Below are positions 43,152-55,546 of a DNA stretch of 64,000 nt, piece after piece. Where the stretch lies: NCBI GenBank assembly GCA_014904985.1, contig MU128911.1, positions 381,118 through 445,117 of the forward strand, read 5' to 3'. The notes under the pieces are model-generated. The model saw only the letters and a program-made list of their open reading frames with translations. It made no database searches and had not been told where the DNA came from. Source of the DNA: Hydnum rufescens UP504. Lineage: Eukaryota; Basidiomycota; Agaricomycetes; Cantharellales; Hydnaceae. The position numbers were made by a program, and so were the translations under genes. The number at the start of each line of letters is the position of its first letter. Positions within the stretch are counted from its first letter, which is position 1.

Positions 43152-43906
43152 AGGGTGCTGTCTAATACCTGGTTGTTTTAAACTATGTTTTAAACAACCC
43201 CTTTTTGACTGGGTTAAAAACGCGCCTAAAACCTGAGGTCAGATTTTTTGGTGTCTAAAATACCCTCTGCATTTGCACCAAGTAGTCAATGTTCTCCCGG
43301 TTTCTATGAGCACACCCCGTCCTCCCTCACTACTACAATGTCTGAGCCCTTCAGGGTTCAACTAAGTGCCCTGCGACACCTCCTGCAGCATATCCCTGAT
43401 TCCCTCACTCTCCCTCAGCAATCTGAAGCTGTGTATCCTTTTGCACACTACAGTATTGATCAAGATTGGCTCGAGAAAATTGAGTCAGAAGGAGGTGTTG
43501 TCAATCGTGATCTTGAACTTGCATTTGCGGATCGCATTGTTCAGAAAGATACACTTGAGCGCTTAATTACCTTTCATGAACGTGGGCCTAGTCTGGAAGG
43601 GGTCATAGATGTAATTGAAAAGTACTGGGACAGCCATCCAAATGACCCACTGGCCAAATGGGTTGAGTAGTATGCCGGTTGAAGGGGCACCAGAAGGACT
43701 TCGGGAGCATGCGGCTATAGGAGTAGTAACCAAGGCCACCACTGGTGGGCCCAAAGTCTTTATGGTGGAGGAAGAGATAGTATTCTAGTGAATGACCATA
43801 GTTATGTGTAGCATGTTTAAAACTATGTTTTAAACAGGGGGGTGTTTAAAACACTGACCTTTTTGGCGGTCTAAAACCGGCCGGAACCTTTTAGACAGCA
43901 CCCCAA
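43152..43906. mobile_element. 755 bp DNA transposon with 8 bp target duplication, inside the F-box exon
   Basis: The 8 bp TAGTAGAT is repeated at 43144-43151 and 43907-43914. Terminal inverted repeats share GGGTGCTGTCTAA, and just inside both ends carry GTTTTAAACTATGTTTTAAAC or a close variant. An 8 bp duplication fits hAT or KDZ-type transposases. The termini are well preserved and the duplication is perfect, so the insertion is recent. It carries one small open frame (43338-43670) but no transposase, so it depends on a helper. Confidence 0.9.
43338..43670 (+). CDS. 110-residue open frame carried by the 755 bp transposon
   Basis: ATG 43338 (MSEPFRVQLSALRHLLQHIP) to TAG 43670, uninterrupted. 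The product is acidic, predicted mostly helical and ends NDPLAKWVE. No domain is recognised. An intact frame filling nearly half of a short non-autonomous element is unusual: it could be the remaining first exon of a larger transposon gene or a captured host exon. Codon use and start context look normal. Whether it is expressed is unknown. Confidence 0.5.
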   Translation: MSEPFRVQLSALRHLLQHIPDSLTLPQQSEAVYPFAHYSIDQDWLEKIESEGGVVNRDLELAFADRIVQKDTLERLITFHERGPSLEGVIDVIEKYWDSHPNDPLAKWVE

Positions 43907-43957
43907 TAGTAGATCAGACCCTGGAACAACATCCCGATATGCCAAAGACTCAAACAT

Positions 43958-45431
43958 GGGGAGTTGTGGGGTCCGGCGAGGGCCGAGGCACTGATAAACT
44001 CGTGATCCGTTCCCTAATAATGAGTCAAACTTGACGAACTAGACGGGGCGTCGGTGGTGCCAGCAACCTTGCTTGGGCCAGTGTGAGTCGCACACCCATT
44101 CACAATATTTTTCAAACTGTGGTGTATTTAATGTGGCTGGGTAACAACCAGCGCTGCGTGAGGTGATTGCTCTCTGCGAAGCTTTATCTTCACAGAATTT
44201 CATCTTCCCTATCGATATGTATGCTATAACATACAGCGGTCATATGACTGGTGTCTGACACTGCTGTACATCGATTAAAGACAGTTCTGGACCTAGAGCA
44301 TCCCCCTTCAATCATCATGCATGTACCGACACCCGCTGTGATCATATGATGCGTGTGAATGACGGCATGTTTTAGGTAGCAAGTCTACCTACGAGTCCTT
44401 GGCACAGACAGTGTCCATGCCTGCCACACTCAATTCTACTGCATTCACTGGTTCCTCGAAATTGTAAAGGCAAGCTTAGCATCAAGGATCAGTTAACATC
44501 TGTTAATATATCAATCAAGACTCAAGAGGCTTTGATTCTAGAGCCTGAGGACATACTGTACGTACTAATCGTTGGCGGATCTCACTATGTCATGAACGAG
44601 TAGATCGATGTTGATGCACTTGAATCCCCCCAGCCCGAAAATTCTTCCCCTAGAGTCCGATATCCTCGGTCGTCAACACCTGGTTGGATTTACTCTTACT
44701 TGGTGGAAGAAGGTGAAGCTGACTGCAGAATATAGATCAATTGTTAGAGTGCCTTGCTCAGAAAAATCAAATGACAGCCATAATCGCCCTTCGTCAAGCG
44801 ATAAAGTGACCTGCAGCACGATTTGGTTAACCGCGCATCATATGCTACGATCACGAGCGTGCACAGGGTGTCTGTTCTGTGTTCTGTAGTCCGACCGATC
44901 CCTGACAAGATCATCCAAAATGTCAGGCGGCAATTTACATTGCCAAGATTCTGTCGAACGGCTGGGGCACGAGTCACGTCGATGATCCTTTTGCAACGCG
45001 GCGAGGATTTTGGCTATCACTGCAGAATTAAAGAGAGTGAGCGCCGAACGGAAAAATCTGCGTTCCAGCTCAATCTCACACTCAAACGCTCAGAACAGAT
45101 TGTTTTATGATGATGCAGCCCAGGGTTGTCACGCATCATAGGACGGATACCATATTAGGTAGCGTGAATCAGGGTGAACACAATTGGTTTTAGTTTGAAG
45201 CTTGCACCCTTTTTTAGAAAGCGTGAACACTGAGATCTGCCTACGCTTTTGACATTTGCTGTCCGGAGTAGGACTGCCTGACCCCCACCGCATCCGAGTT
45301 AAAAACCCTCGACAAGCATGGACATTCCCTCCCATCCAACCCCGGTCGAATCTCTATGTGTGGTACGCGCTTTTCTTCTCAACCTTTCCATCGCGTGCTA
45401 AGCCCATTGTTTCAGCATTTGTACAGGCGTC
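43958..45431. other. Intergenic region, no supported gene
   Basis: No conserved protein, tRNA or repeat boundary is recognised. Open frames at 44608-45110 lack motifs and start or splice support. Confidence 0.45.
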
Positions 45432-46136
45432 ATGTTGTTCCCTCACCTTGCATCCTTGTCCCTTGTCCTCGGCACAGTCGGTTACCTCAACGCCTCTCCC
45501 CTCAGTGAGGCAGGCTCCGCTGCGCCCCGTGCCTTAGCGAAGGTGCCGTGTACCGAGCCTAAAAGTTGCGACGGGCATACGATTCCATGCAGTACCGAAA
45601 CCGCCATCAACGCCGCTCTCCAGGCGCACACGCCCTCGGTCTCAGTATTCTGGGGCGGTTATTATAACGGTACCAGTATTAGGCCAAAGGCAGAGGACTG
45701 CGCAGAGAAATACACTTCCGCCGATGCTGCCACCATTGGCATGGTGCTCTGCCAGGATCCCGATATCGCAATGCCCCAAAGCGGTCCCTTGTGGGACTAT
45801 GCATCGAAACGATTCGCTGAACTTGCACATGGAGAAGGACGAGCTGCCATTGGAGAGGCTCGGTACGACTCGGCCAGTTATTTCAACATCGAACTTCCTG
45901 CCCTCAAGCTAAATGCAGGCGTTTCGGCTGTCGTCTCGATGGATGTGGGAAACAATTGTAAAGAGATGTGCTACTGGCATTGCAATGGGGCATGTCCCAC
46001 AAGCCTGGTATGTCTTTTCTTCTTCTCATACTGTCGTATCGGACTTCATCTAAGAATTCTGTCAGCCTTTGTGTATCATTCAAGTAATTGTATTTTATCG
46101 TCAGTTTTATACTTGCGATCCTCACCTAGGTTTTTA
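45432..46136 (+). CDS. Small secreted Cys-containing protein, unknown function
   Basis: ATG 45432 begins a signal peptide (MLFPHLASLSLVLGTVGYLN) with a likely cut after NASP or similar. The mature part has about ten cysteines, including PCTEPKSCDG, IPCSTETA, EDCAEKY, VLCQDPD and NNCKEMCYWHCNGACPTSL, so several disulfides are likely. The middle is Ala- and Gly-rich with no enzymatic motif. An intron is probable at 46008-46065 (GTATGT to TGTCAG); the C-terminal exon then ends at a TAG near 46136. The 3' end is uncertain. Size, secretion and cysteines suit an effector or cell-wall protein, but no family is recognised. Confidence 0.65.
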
Positions 46137-46902
46137 GACCTTTCCTCCGAACACCCCACCCTCAAAGCATCAGTGAGGCCCCCCAAGTAGTGTCATGGAT
46201 GGTGCGTTCTTTTCAGGCGAGTGCTTCTCAAAGCCCTGATTTACTTATCATGGTCTGGTTTTTCTAGTACATGCCGGCGAAAGTGGAGTGTAGTGTCCAT
46301 TGTTCATATCGTGTACCGTTGCTAGTACTGCAAATGTTATGGTATCCACCATCTGGGAAACCTTACACCCTACCATCTAGTGTTGCAGAAGACACTATCA
46401 CTATTTGACTCGGACTTGTCGATTTCTATCATTTGAGTCCATTCTCTTTAATTTCATCCTGCGGCAAAAAAGGCCCGAGTGCCTCGCAGTTGGTGAGAAA
46501 AAAAGGACTCAGGACTTAGCTTGACTTGAGTCAATTCAGTTGAGCCAGTTGCGGCAACACTACTACCAGCAGAATGCAAGGAAGGCGCTCAGTCGAAACT
46601 CGAATACACAAAACATCACCGGTATAAAAGTTTGGAGAGATATGATTGAAGTGCGAGCTCTAGCGCTCATTGCTTAGTCAGCATATTGCTTAGTATACTT
46701 TCTCGGGATGTACCGAAGTTCCCTCAAGTGTTTGCTTGAGCTCTGATCAAACGCTCTATCGTTCTTGTTGTTACACCGGTTCTTCATCAATGATTGCCAC
46801 CAAAAAGCTGGACTCTCCATGTTCAGACAGTTCTTGGCCCACAACCAAGAACGTCACGTGCACACGGCACTTGCCGTTGTTTTGCCTACGCGCTTGGTCC
46901 CA
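46137..46902. other. Intergenic region with a TATA box ahead of POT1
   Basis: TATAAAA at about 46623 lies 280 bp before the POT1 start. A run of A with GGACTCAGGACTTAGCTTGA follows near 46497-46530. No gene seen. Confidence 0.4.
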
Positions 46903-49900
46903 ATGAAGAGGGTTTCGCCGATCTCGTCCTCTGATTCTCCTGCCAAACGAGTCCATGTTGAGGACCGTGGAATCGACGCGCTTCTGAGTGAAGGGCCTGT
47001 CGACATACACACTTTGGATCCGAATCTCAATGGGGGCCACGGCTATATCGACGCGCACCTCCTTATGGTCTTTCCATACCGCCCGCCTAAGGGGTGCGCC
47101 CAATTAGAATGTCGAACCTTCGCCCGTTCCTGGGGGGCTCCGGTCAACTTTTCCATTAAACTCATTGGTGAACTTGGAAACGAGTTAGCTCGAGCTTAGC
47201 AGGAAGTAATGTTCCCCTGAAGGTCGGGCTTCGGGGCGCCAGACTCGTGCCTGCTCCTCCAACCGGCTCGCAGGGTGACTCGGCAAAGGGATTATTCTTG
47301 TCGGGCTCTTGCTTGGTGTTTACAGAGCACCTTTCACTTCGCATTGGCCCTCAAACGAAAGAGGGATCTGTACTGAAACTGGAAATGGATATCGGGAGTG
47401 AGTCAATCGACTAGATGACATAGTCGAATAATCCATTCCTTATATCATTATGTGCCATTTTCAGTTGCATCTCACGATTTGAACGAACCACGCCCTGAGG
47501 CACCCACAAATTCTACTATCCCTGGTCCTCAAATCCATGGGGGTAGACTTCTCGTAGGTCCGGGACAATCCGAATACCAGAGCCGTATACCTTCTCCCTC
47601 AAGCATCTTAAGTTCCTCGCCCACTACAGCGTCTCCCTCCATCAGATCGCGGCTTTATTCTCCTCCTCATTCCCAAGGTTTCACACCACCGTCTCTATCT
47701 CCACTATCCACCCCAGAAATGGGCAATGCCACCTTGAGATCACCTTCCTTCAGCCCTTCTGAAGACCCAAGCCTACCTTCCGAGTGTCTCACCCAGCACC
47801 AAGACCAGGAGATGGCGAAGGACCTTGTGCATGAGGGTGGCACTGCAGCATCGCCAGGCGCATATAGAGGCGAATCTTCGAGCCAGGAGCCCGTAATTGA
47901 TGAAGTGAAGGCTCGTGAAGGCTCGTGGGAGAGTGTTGACGTCCGACCAACCCCCGCGAATTTCTGGGATTCTGAAATCCCAAGTTAAGAAGCCTCCCAA
48001 CCCTGTCATATCGGATCCTTGCACGAATAGGAAACCACAGGGTGCAAAGGAAGATGACTGTATGATGCCTAGAGATACGACCGCAGCCCGTGATTCTTCC
48101 AACGCCGATGCTTCCGCACTATCCGTTGGTCTTAGCGATGGACATACACGGGGCCCAGATGATGATGGCGACGTGAGTACTGGGGGGGCCACGAAGCTCA
48201 CCCCTCGTTCCCCCCCATTATCCAGCTCGGCTTCAACTATGCCCGGTCATAACGTGAATCTGGATGGGATTTACACTGTTCTCTCCACTATCCAACGCGA
48301 CATAGCAATTCTTTCGGCCCAGGAACCTTCGATGATGTCCAACGCAGCTGGAGTGGCTTCAAGTGGATCTGGGCCCTTCGGACCGCCGGCTAGCTCAAAT
48401 ACCTCCCCCAATGACTTGGTTTCCCATTATATCTCACCGAGGCCAGCCAGCAAGCTTGTTTCTGCTAGCATGGATGTCACAAGCCCACCGATTCAACACA
48501 AATCATTTGTAACTGCAACTCCTATCCCTGATGTTCGTATCATCAGCAATGGAGCTATCTCCCCACCCGTTCCTAGTCAGTCCATCGAGGGCGGAAGGGG
48601 AATCAATATCCCTGTGGCTGCAAGTATTGAACTGCTCCCCGCCGGGGCCAATGTCGCTTCATCATCGGATGATATCCTCCCTGTCAGTGCAGCTGGAGGG
48701 AAAAAGAAGAAAAACAATCGAGCCAGGAAAAGAAATAAACTCCGCACCCCATCGGCCGCCATCGATGACAATTCTTCGAGTGTGTCTACCTCAGTTCGGC
48801 CGTCTGTCGCGGCTGGTGAATCCGCTACAAAGCCCCCGCAAGCCTCGATTGAGCCTTCCAGAGACACAGTGCCGCAGTCTTTGGTGATTAAGTCTGATCG
48901 TCCCTACATTCCCCCTGAATTAGTATGTGTCTTGCCCCTATGGGACCCCTCAGCTTGTTGATCCTCTCTTGTACTAGCTGAAAGATTATGACTATGTCAG
49001 CAAATTTACTGCCAATACGAAGCCCGGAGGCGAAACGCATGTCATCGGCATCGTTACTTCAGCTGGGTACTGCGGTCCTGTACGCGGTAGAGAGGCCAAC
49101 AGTGAGGCGAAACCCACTTCATCGCATTTCTTTACTCATCAATTTTATAGACTACCGTCGTGCAATCGTGGTATCTGATGTCTCGGGCCAGCTCAGCCTG
49201 AATTGCTTTGTTTTCAATGCGGAAACTACATGGCTCCCACAGGTCAGCGTCGGCGACGTACTATTGCTTCGTCAGTTGAAGGTATAATGATTGGTCCCCT
49301 AATTGGATTTATCGTTGACGCTGACATTCGAAAAGGCGAGTACGAGTAGGGGTGCTCCAGCGACGGGATATGCTCACAAGTTCCGATGGGCTGTCTTTGA
49401 TCGGGTGAACAATTCATATTCCCATGGGCCTTCACCTTCGGCCGTTCCTTGCGCAGACGAACTTTGCAATGAATGTGGCATAGAGCGATACAATCCATTC
49501 TGGGAACCAACGGAGTACGAACTACAATACATGGCGGCGCTCGATAAATGGTGGAATGGCACGGAGAAAGAAAGAGCTCTTGGTCAAGTGCATGTCCTCA
49601 AACCCAAGAAAGACAAGTCAACACTTATCTCGGATGTGACTCCCGAAGATATGGCGCAAAGCACATACAAACGTAATGCCGTGTATACTGATCTAATCGT
49701 CGAGGTGTGCATTTATATTTCGACCGATCTGTTCAGAGGTTTGAAGGCAAAACGCTCGTTTATTTCAGGTCGTCAAAGATTTTGGTGGATCTCCTCGAGA
49801 GGTCCTTGTCACCGACTACACCATAAATCCCAGCTTGAATGAGAGATATGCAGATCACCCTCACGGGAAGCAACAACTCAAGGTCACCCTGTGGGACACG

Positions 49901-51001
49901 ATGGCGGCGATGGGGATTCTGGAGAAGGAAGTATACCACTGCCGGAACATGCGGATTGTTGCCGATAAACGTGGGTTTTTTTTCGGCAGAGTATGCGAGC
50001 TTGAGGACATCGTCAAGGTAGGGAACCCTCAGTCATCGGCGGAACCTCGCGTACAGGAGCTTCTGAAGTAGACTATTCCTTACATCCTCTGGAACTTTTG
50101 CTGATGCAAACCATACAGGCGTAAGAAGGATTATTTTGCTACGTTGGGTCCCATTGTCGCTCCCAAGGAGAGCGTGGTCGAGCAAGTCAAAGGTGCTGGC
50201 GAGGCCCTCAGTTCTATCAGCAACCTGGATCCGAACCAAGGGTGGTCTCGGTGCCCGCAGGAAATGGACTTAGGCCCACTATAACCATTGATCCTTCTCT
50301 CCAAATCGCGCGCAAAACCGTCCAGATTATGGATATCATAAAGCACCCTTCAGTTCCGGCTGCGTTTATCGTTGAAGCCCGCGTGGCTGATTATTTGCCG
50401 GTTGATTATCGTGAATTCGTTGTATTAGTGTGTCCGACCTGTGGAACAAGGTCAGTGGGCTTCTTGAGTCCCCAACTGGTGGACATATTTTTAAGTAGCC
50501 TTTCAGAATCGAGGGTGCGGCCAATGGTGCAAGACTTTGCCTTGACTGCAAGCGGAACGATCTATCCCCGTCGCCACCCGCCCTGGTCTATCAATTTCGA
50601 ATTTGTCTGCAAGATCTCCTAGGCGATACACTTCCTGTCTTGGTTGGTGGTCCTGAGGCTGTGCGTTCTCGAGCGCCTTGTAATCAATCCTTGAGAACCC
50701 TAGCTCACCGATACTTTGTCGTGATTAGGAACGTTTCCTAGGCCAACCGCCGACTTCAGACCCTGCCATCCTGCAGCACGCGTTGGACTACCGTATAAGA
50801 CCTCTTGCAGGCAATATCGCGGAGTACAAGCAAGGCGTCTCTAGCGGTAAAGGCATTTCCCGCCAAAATGGACCGATGCTCAATTTCTGCGTTACGTCGT
50901 TCCGGTGCGAAGGCACGGGGAGCCGCGCTACAAGCTTTCTGGATGTTCGTTGGAGATTTTCGACCCTGAGATGGAGGCAGCGAGAAGAATTTACTTTTTG
51001 A
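46903..51001 (+). CDS. POT1: Protection of telomeres 1 (POT1-type) with long N-terminal extension
   Basis: Binds the single-stranded telomere overhang within shelterin. ATG 46903 (MKRVSPISSSDSPAKRVHVE). A roughly 600-residue N-terminal part, largely Ser/Pro-rich and disordered, contains a basic patch GGKKKKNNRARKRNKLR. Then comes the telomere-binding OB fold: LKDYDYVSKFTANTKPGGET, HVIGIVTSAG, DYRRAIVVSDVSGQLSLNCF, VSVGDVLLLRQLK, FRWAVFDRVNNSYSHGPS, RYNPFWEPTEYELQYMAALD and a second OB region. The C-terminal POT1C-like part has VEARVADYLPVDYREFVVLV, CPTCGT and RLCLDCK (zinc ribbon), and YQFRICLQDLLGDTLPVLVG. One intron is only 35 nt (47168-47202). The frame slips near 47985, so one base is missing or an intron was missed. 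TERT lies 10 kb away. Confidence 0.88.
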
Positions 51002-51002
51002 A

Positions 51003-51090
51003 CCACTCTTGCGACTCCTTTTTATCATTTCTTAACACATATTTATGGGTCTGCGACGGTTATGTTTAATTTCCTTTTTGCTCTGTACAG
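51003..51090 (+). repeat. 85 bp direct repeat, left copy
   Basis: Sequence around TATCATTTCTTAACACATA, TTATGGGTCT and TTAATTTCC. It is about 80 percent identical to 51965-52047 and lies directly against the left end of the TIR insertion. Confidence 0.8.
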
Positions 51091-51964
51091 TCTTTGACCG
51101 GTCCTTGAGTCGGATTTCAAGATTGTGCAGTGGAGAGGTCAATTCAGCATATATTTTCTCACAATTTTTTTCAATTTGTAGTGTAGTGTCTTATACTGCA
51201 GTGTGTGCAATAGTATAGTAATTAGGCTGAAAATGAATGAGAAGGGGGTTATTACTAGGTAGGGTTGATTTCGGGATTACCGGTCACTGAGCCACTTGTT
51301 TCCAACGTTATCCTCATGTTCCCTACCCTGGCTCTCTGCCTTGGAGCCCGATTCTTCATCTCTCCTGTCACCATCTGCCCCTCCGTCATCATCTTGGCAC
51401 ACTCCCACCCCCCTGTCTTGGTCAAATTGGGAGAAGATGTCCTTTTGCAATGTCATTGTGGGCTTTGGGGTAGATGGGCACCAACACTGCGACATTGGAC
51501 ACATGCTGCTTTCCATTCCCTGTCTAGCTGTTCATTCTCCACCTTTGCCTGCTCCCACACTGTGGCACACTCCTTCTGGTGAGCTGCTTTCACATTGTCG
51601 GAGATTTCACCATTATTATTTCCATGTTTTCTCCGCCACAATAAAGAATTGTGCTTCCTGCCAACAATAAAGATTGTAGCTATACATACTACCAAAGTCT
51701 TTGATAGGTTTACAGAGGCTGACACAAGGGAGAAACAGGAAAAAATCTTTTAGAACAATTGTATCTTTTCAAAAATTGCTTGCAAAATGATTAAGGTCCT
51801 GACCACCGGTTTTCTGTGCATTATTTTTGCTTTAAATTTGGTACATGAACTAGAGTAATACACCCCTTCCCAATGCACAAAATAGCAACTAAATATCTCT
51901 TGAATTGACCAAGATATGGGGGGTCGGCTCAAGGACCGGTCTGGCTCAAGGACCGGTCAAAGAC
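51091..51964. mobile_element. 874 bp insertion with perfect 19 bp TIRs
   Basis: Both ends read TCTTTGACCGGTCCTTGAG going inward, with a second partial copy of the right TIR just inside (51927-51941). No short target duplication is evident; instead an 85 bp direct repeat flanks it. The minus strand has two open frames of 80-90 codons (51277-51516 and 51453-51725, containing HQKECATVWEQAKVENEQLD), perhaps remnants of a transposon gene, but no family is recognised. Confidence 0.65.
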
Positions 51965-52047
51965 TGCGACTCCCCTTTTATCATTTCTTAACACATAGTT
52001 ATGGGTCTACCGAAGTGTATGGTTAATTTCCTTCTTGTCTATACAGG
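51965..52047 (+). repeat. 85 bp direct repeat, right copy
   Basis: Partner of 51003-51090, directly against the right TIR. Confidence 0.8.
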
Positions 52048-52106
52048 TACTATACACTATATGCACAATGATAGTTTTTTTTTGAAGTGTGCCAAAAGAC
52101 CTTGGA

Positions 52107-54713
<2,607 letters not shown>

Positions 54714-55546
54714 CGTTACAATGCCAATAAGATGGGGGAATGGTAGAGATCCAAGAAATAGCAGAACAGATATTAGTGAATATCTGCACCGGTGGAAATG
54801 GAGGGCGGCACCACAGCAAAATGGACCAGGCACTCCCGGTTTCAAATCTTGGGCCCAACTTGGTATTTGAATCCGTGGCCAGAAGCTGTCTCGCGGCCCA
54901 GTCTTCCCTCGTTCATGCCCTATCCTATGGTCCTATCCTCATCACGATGATACACCTAGTGTCTTCTCCGCTGGTATGGAAGAGTGGGTAGTACTTTCAT
55001 TCAGCGAGGGGTCAATGCAAACTCATAGGTAGGGGTGAAGAGCACAATTGAATAGACCCTCTTTCCTCATCGTATCATCATCTCAAGTGACCACAATCTA
55101 AACCGTTGGGACAGGGTGTATACAAGAATATCAATGAGCTGTAGTCTTAGAGGAACACACACTTGAACGACGGGATCAGTGAGCATCACGAGGATACAAT
55201 CGTGAATCAGAGACTCCTGAGACGCCGACATTCGATTTTCTCGCACGATTACTAGAGTACCTTGCTTGGAAGGGAGAGAAGGCGAACATTCTAGCCACTG
55301 AGTGGTGCGATTAGCCTCTAGGATGAGATGGCCAGACTGGTACTGCCATGCCAAAAACTGGGACGGAACCACCTAGCCGTCCGAGCGTAATCCATCGCAC
55401 AAGGAACATGCAGACAACCATTTTTGAAGTTGCCTGAACCGACAACAATAATAGACAACAACATCTTGTCAGTAGGACAAGTCGTACTAGAGAAAACAGC
55501 AGCAATATAAACCTACACTGCACCGGTAACTTCCATATCATCAGCC
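54714..55546. promoter_or_regulatory. Divergent intergenic region between LEU4 and glutamyl-tRNA synthetase
   Basis: 833 bp with no supported gene. It must hold both promoters. No operator could be named with confidence; a Leu3-type CCGGTACCGG-like site was looked for and not found, though GCACCGGTGGA (54787) and GCACCGGTAA (55521) occur. Confidence 0.4.

Larger units (their letters stand above)
41564..43957 (-). pseudogene. F-box protein gene interrupted by a transposon
   Basis: Would act as substrate adaptor in an SCF ubiquitin ligase. ATG 43957 starts MFESLAYRDVVPGSDLL, and the coding sequence is then split by a 755 bp element (43152-43906). Removing it with one target-duplication copy gives a seamless F-box: SKSPADVLLAIASFLDVLSL continuing VRLSM. 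An intron (GTGCGG to CAATAG) leads to CRWMYLHISDSRLLWLQAVH, typical of mushroom F-box families. Downstream blocks include WNWRENSWATVLLPATDLVS and FQLEGDIVWVDKNQGEGLI, a beta-rich region as in related proteins. Frame slips near 42590 and others may be sequence errors. Unless the element is spliced out, no full protein can be made. Confidence 0.75.

Noticed and set aside
44608..45110. Open frames of about 95 codons on both strands
   Set aside because: No motifs or gene-like signals; overlapping on opposite strands.
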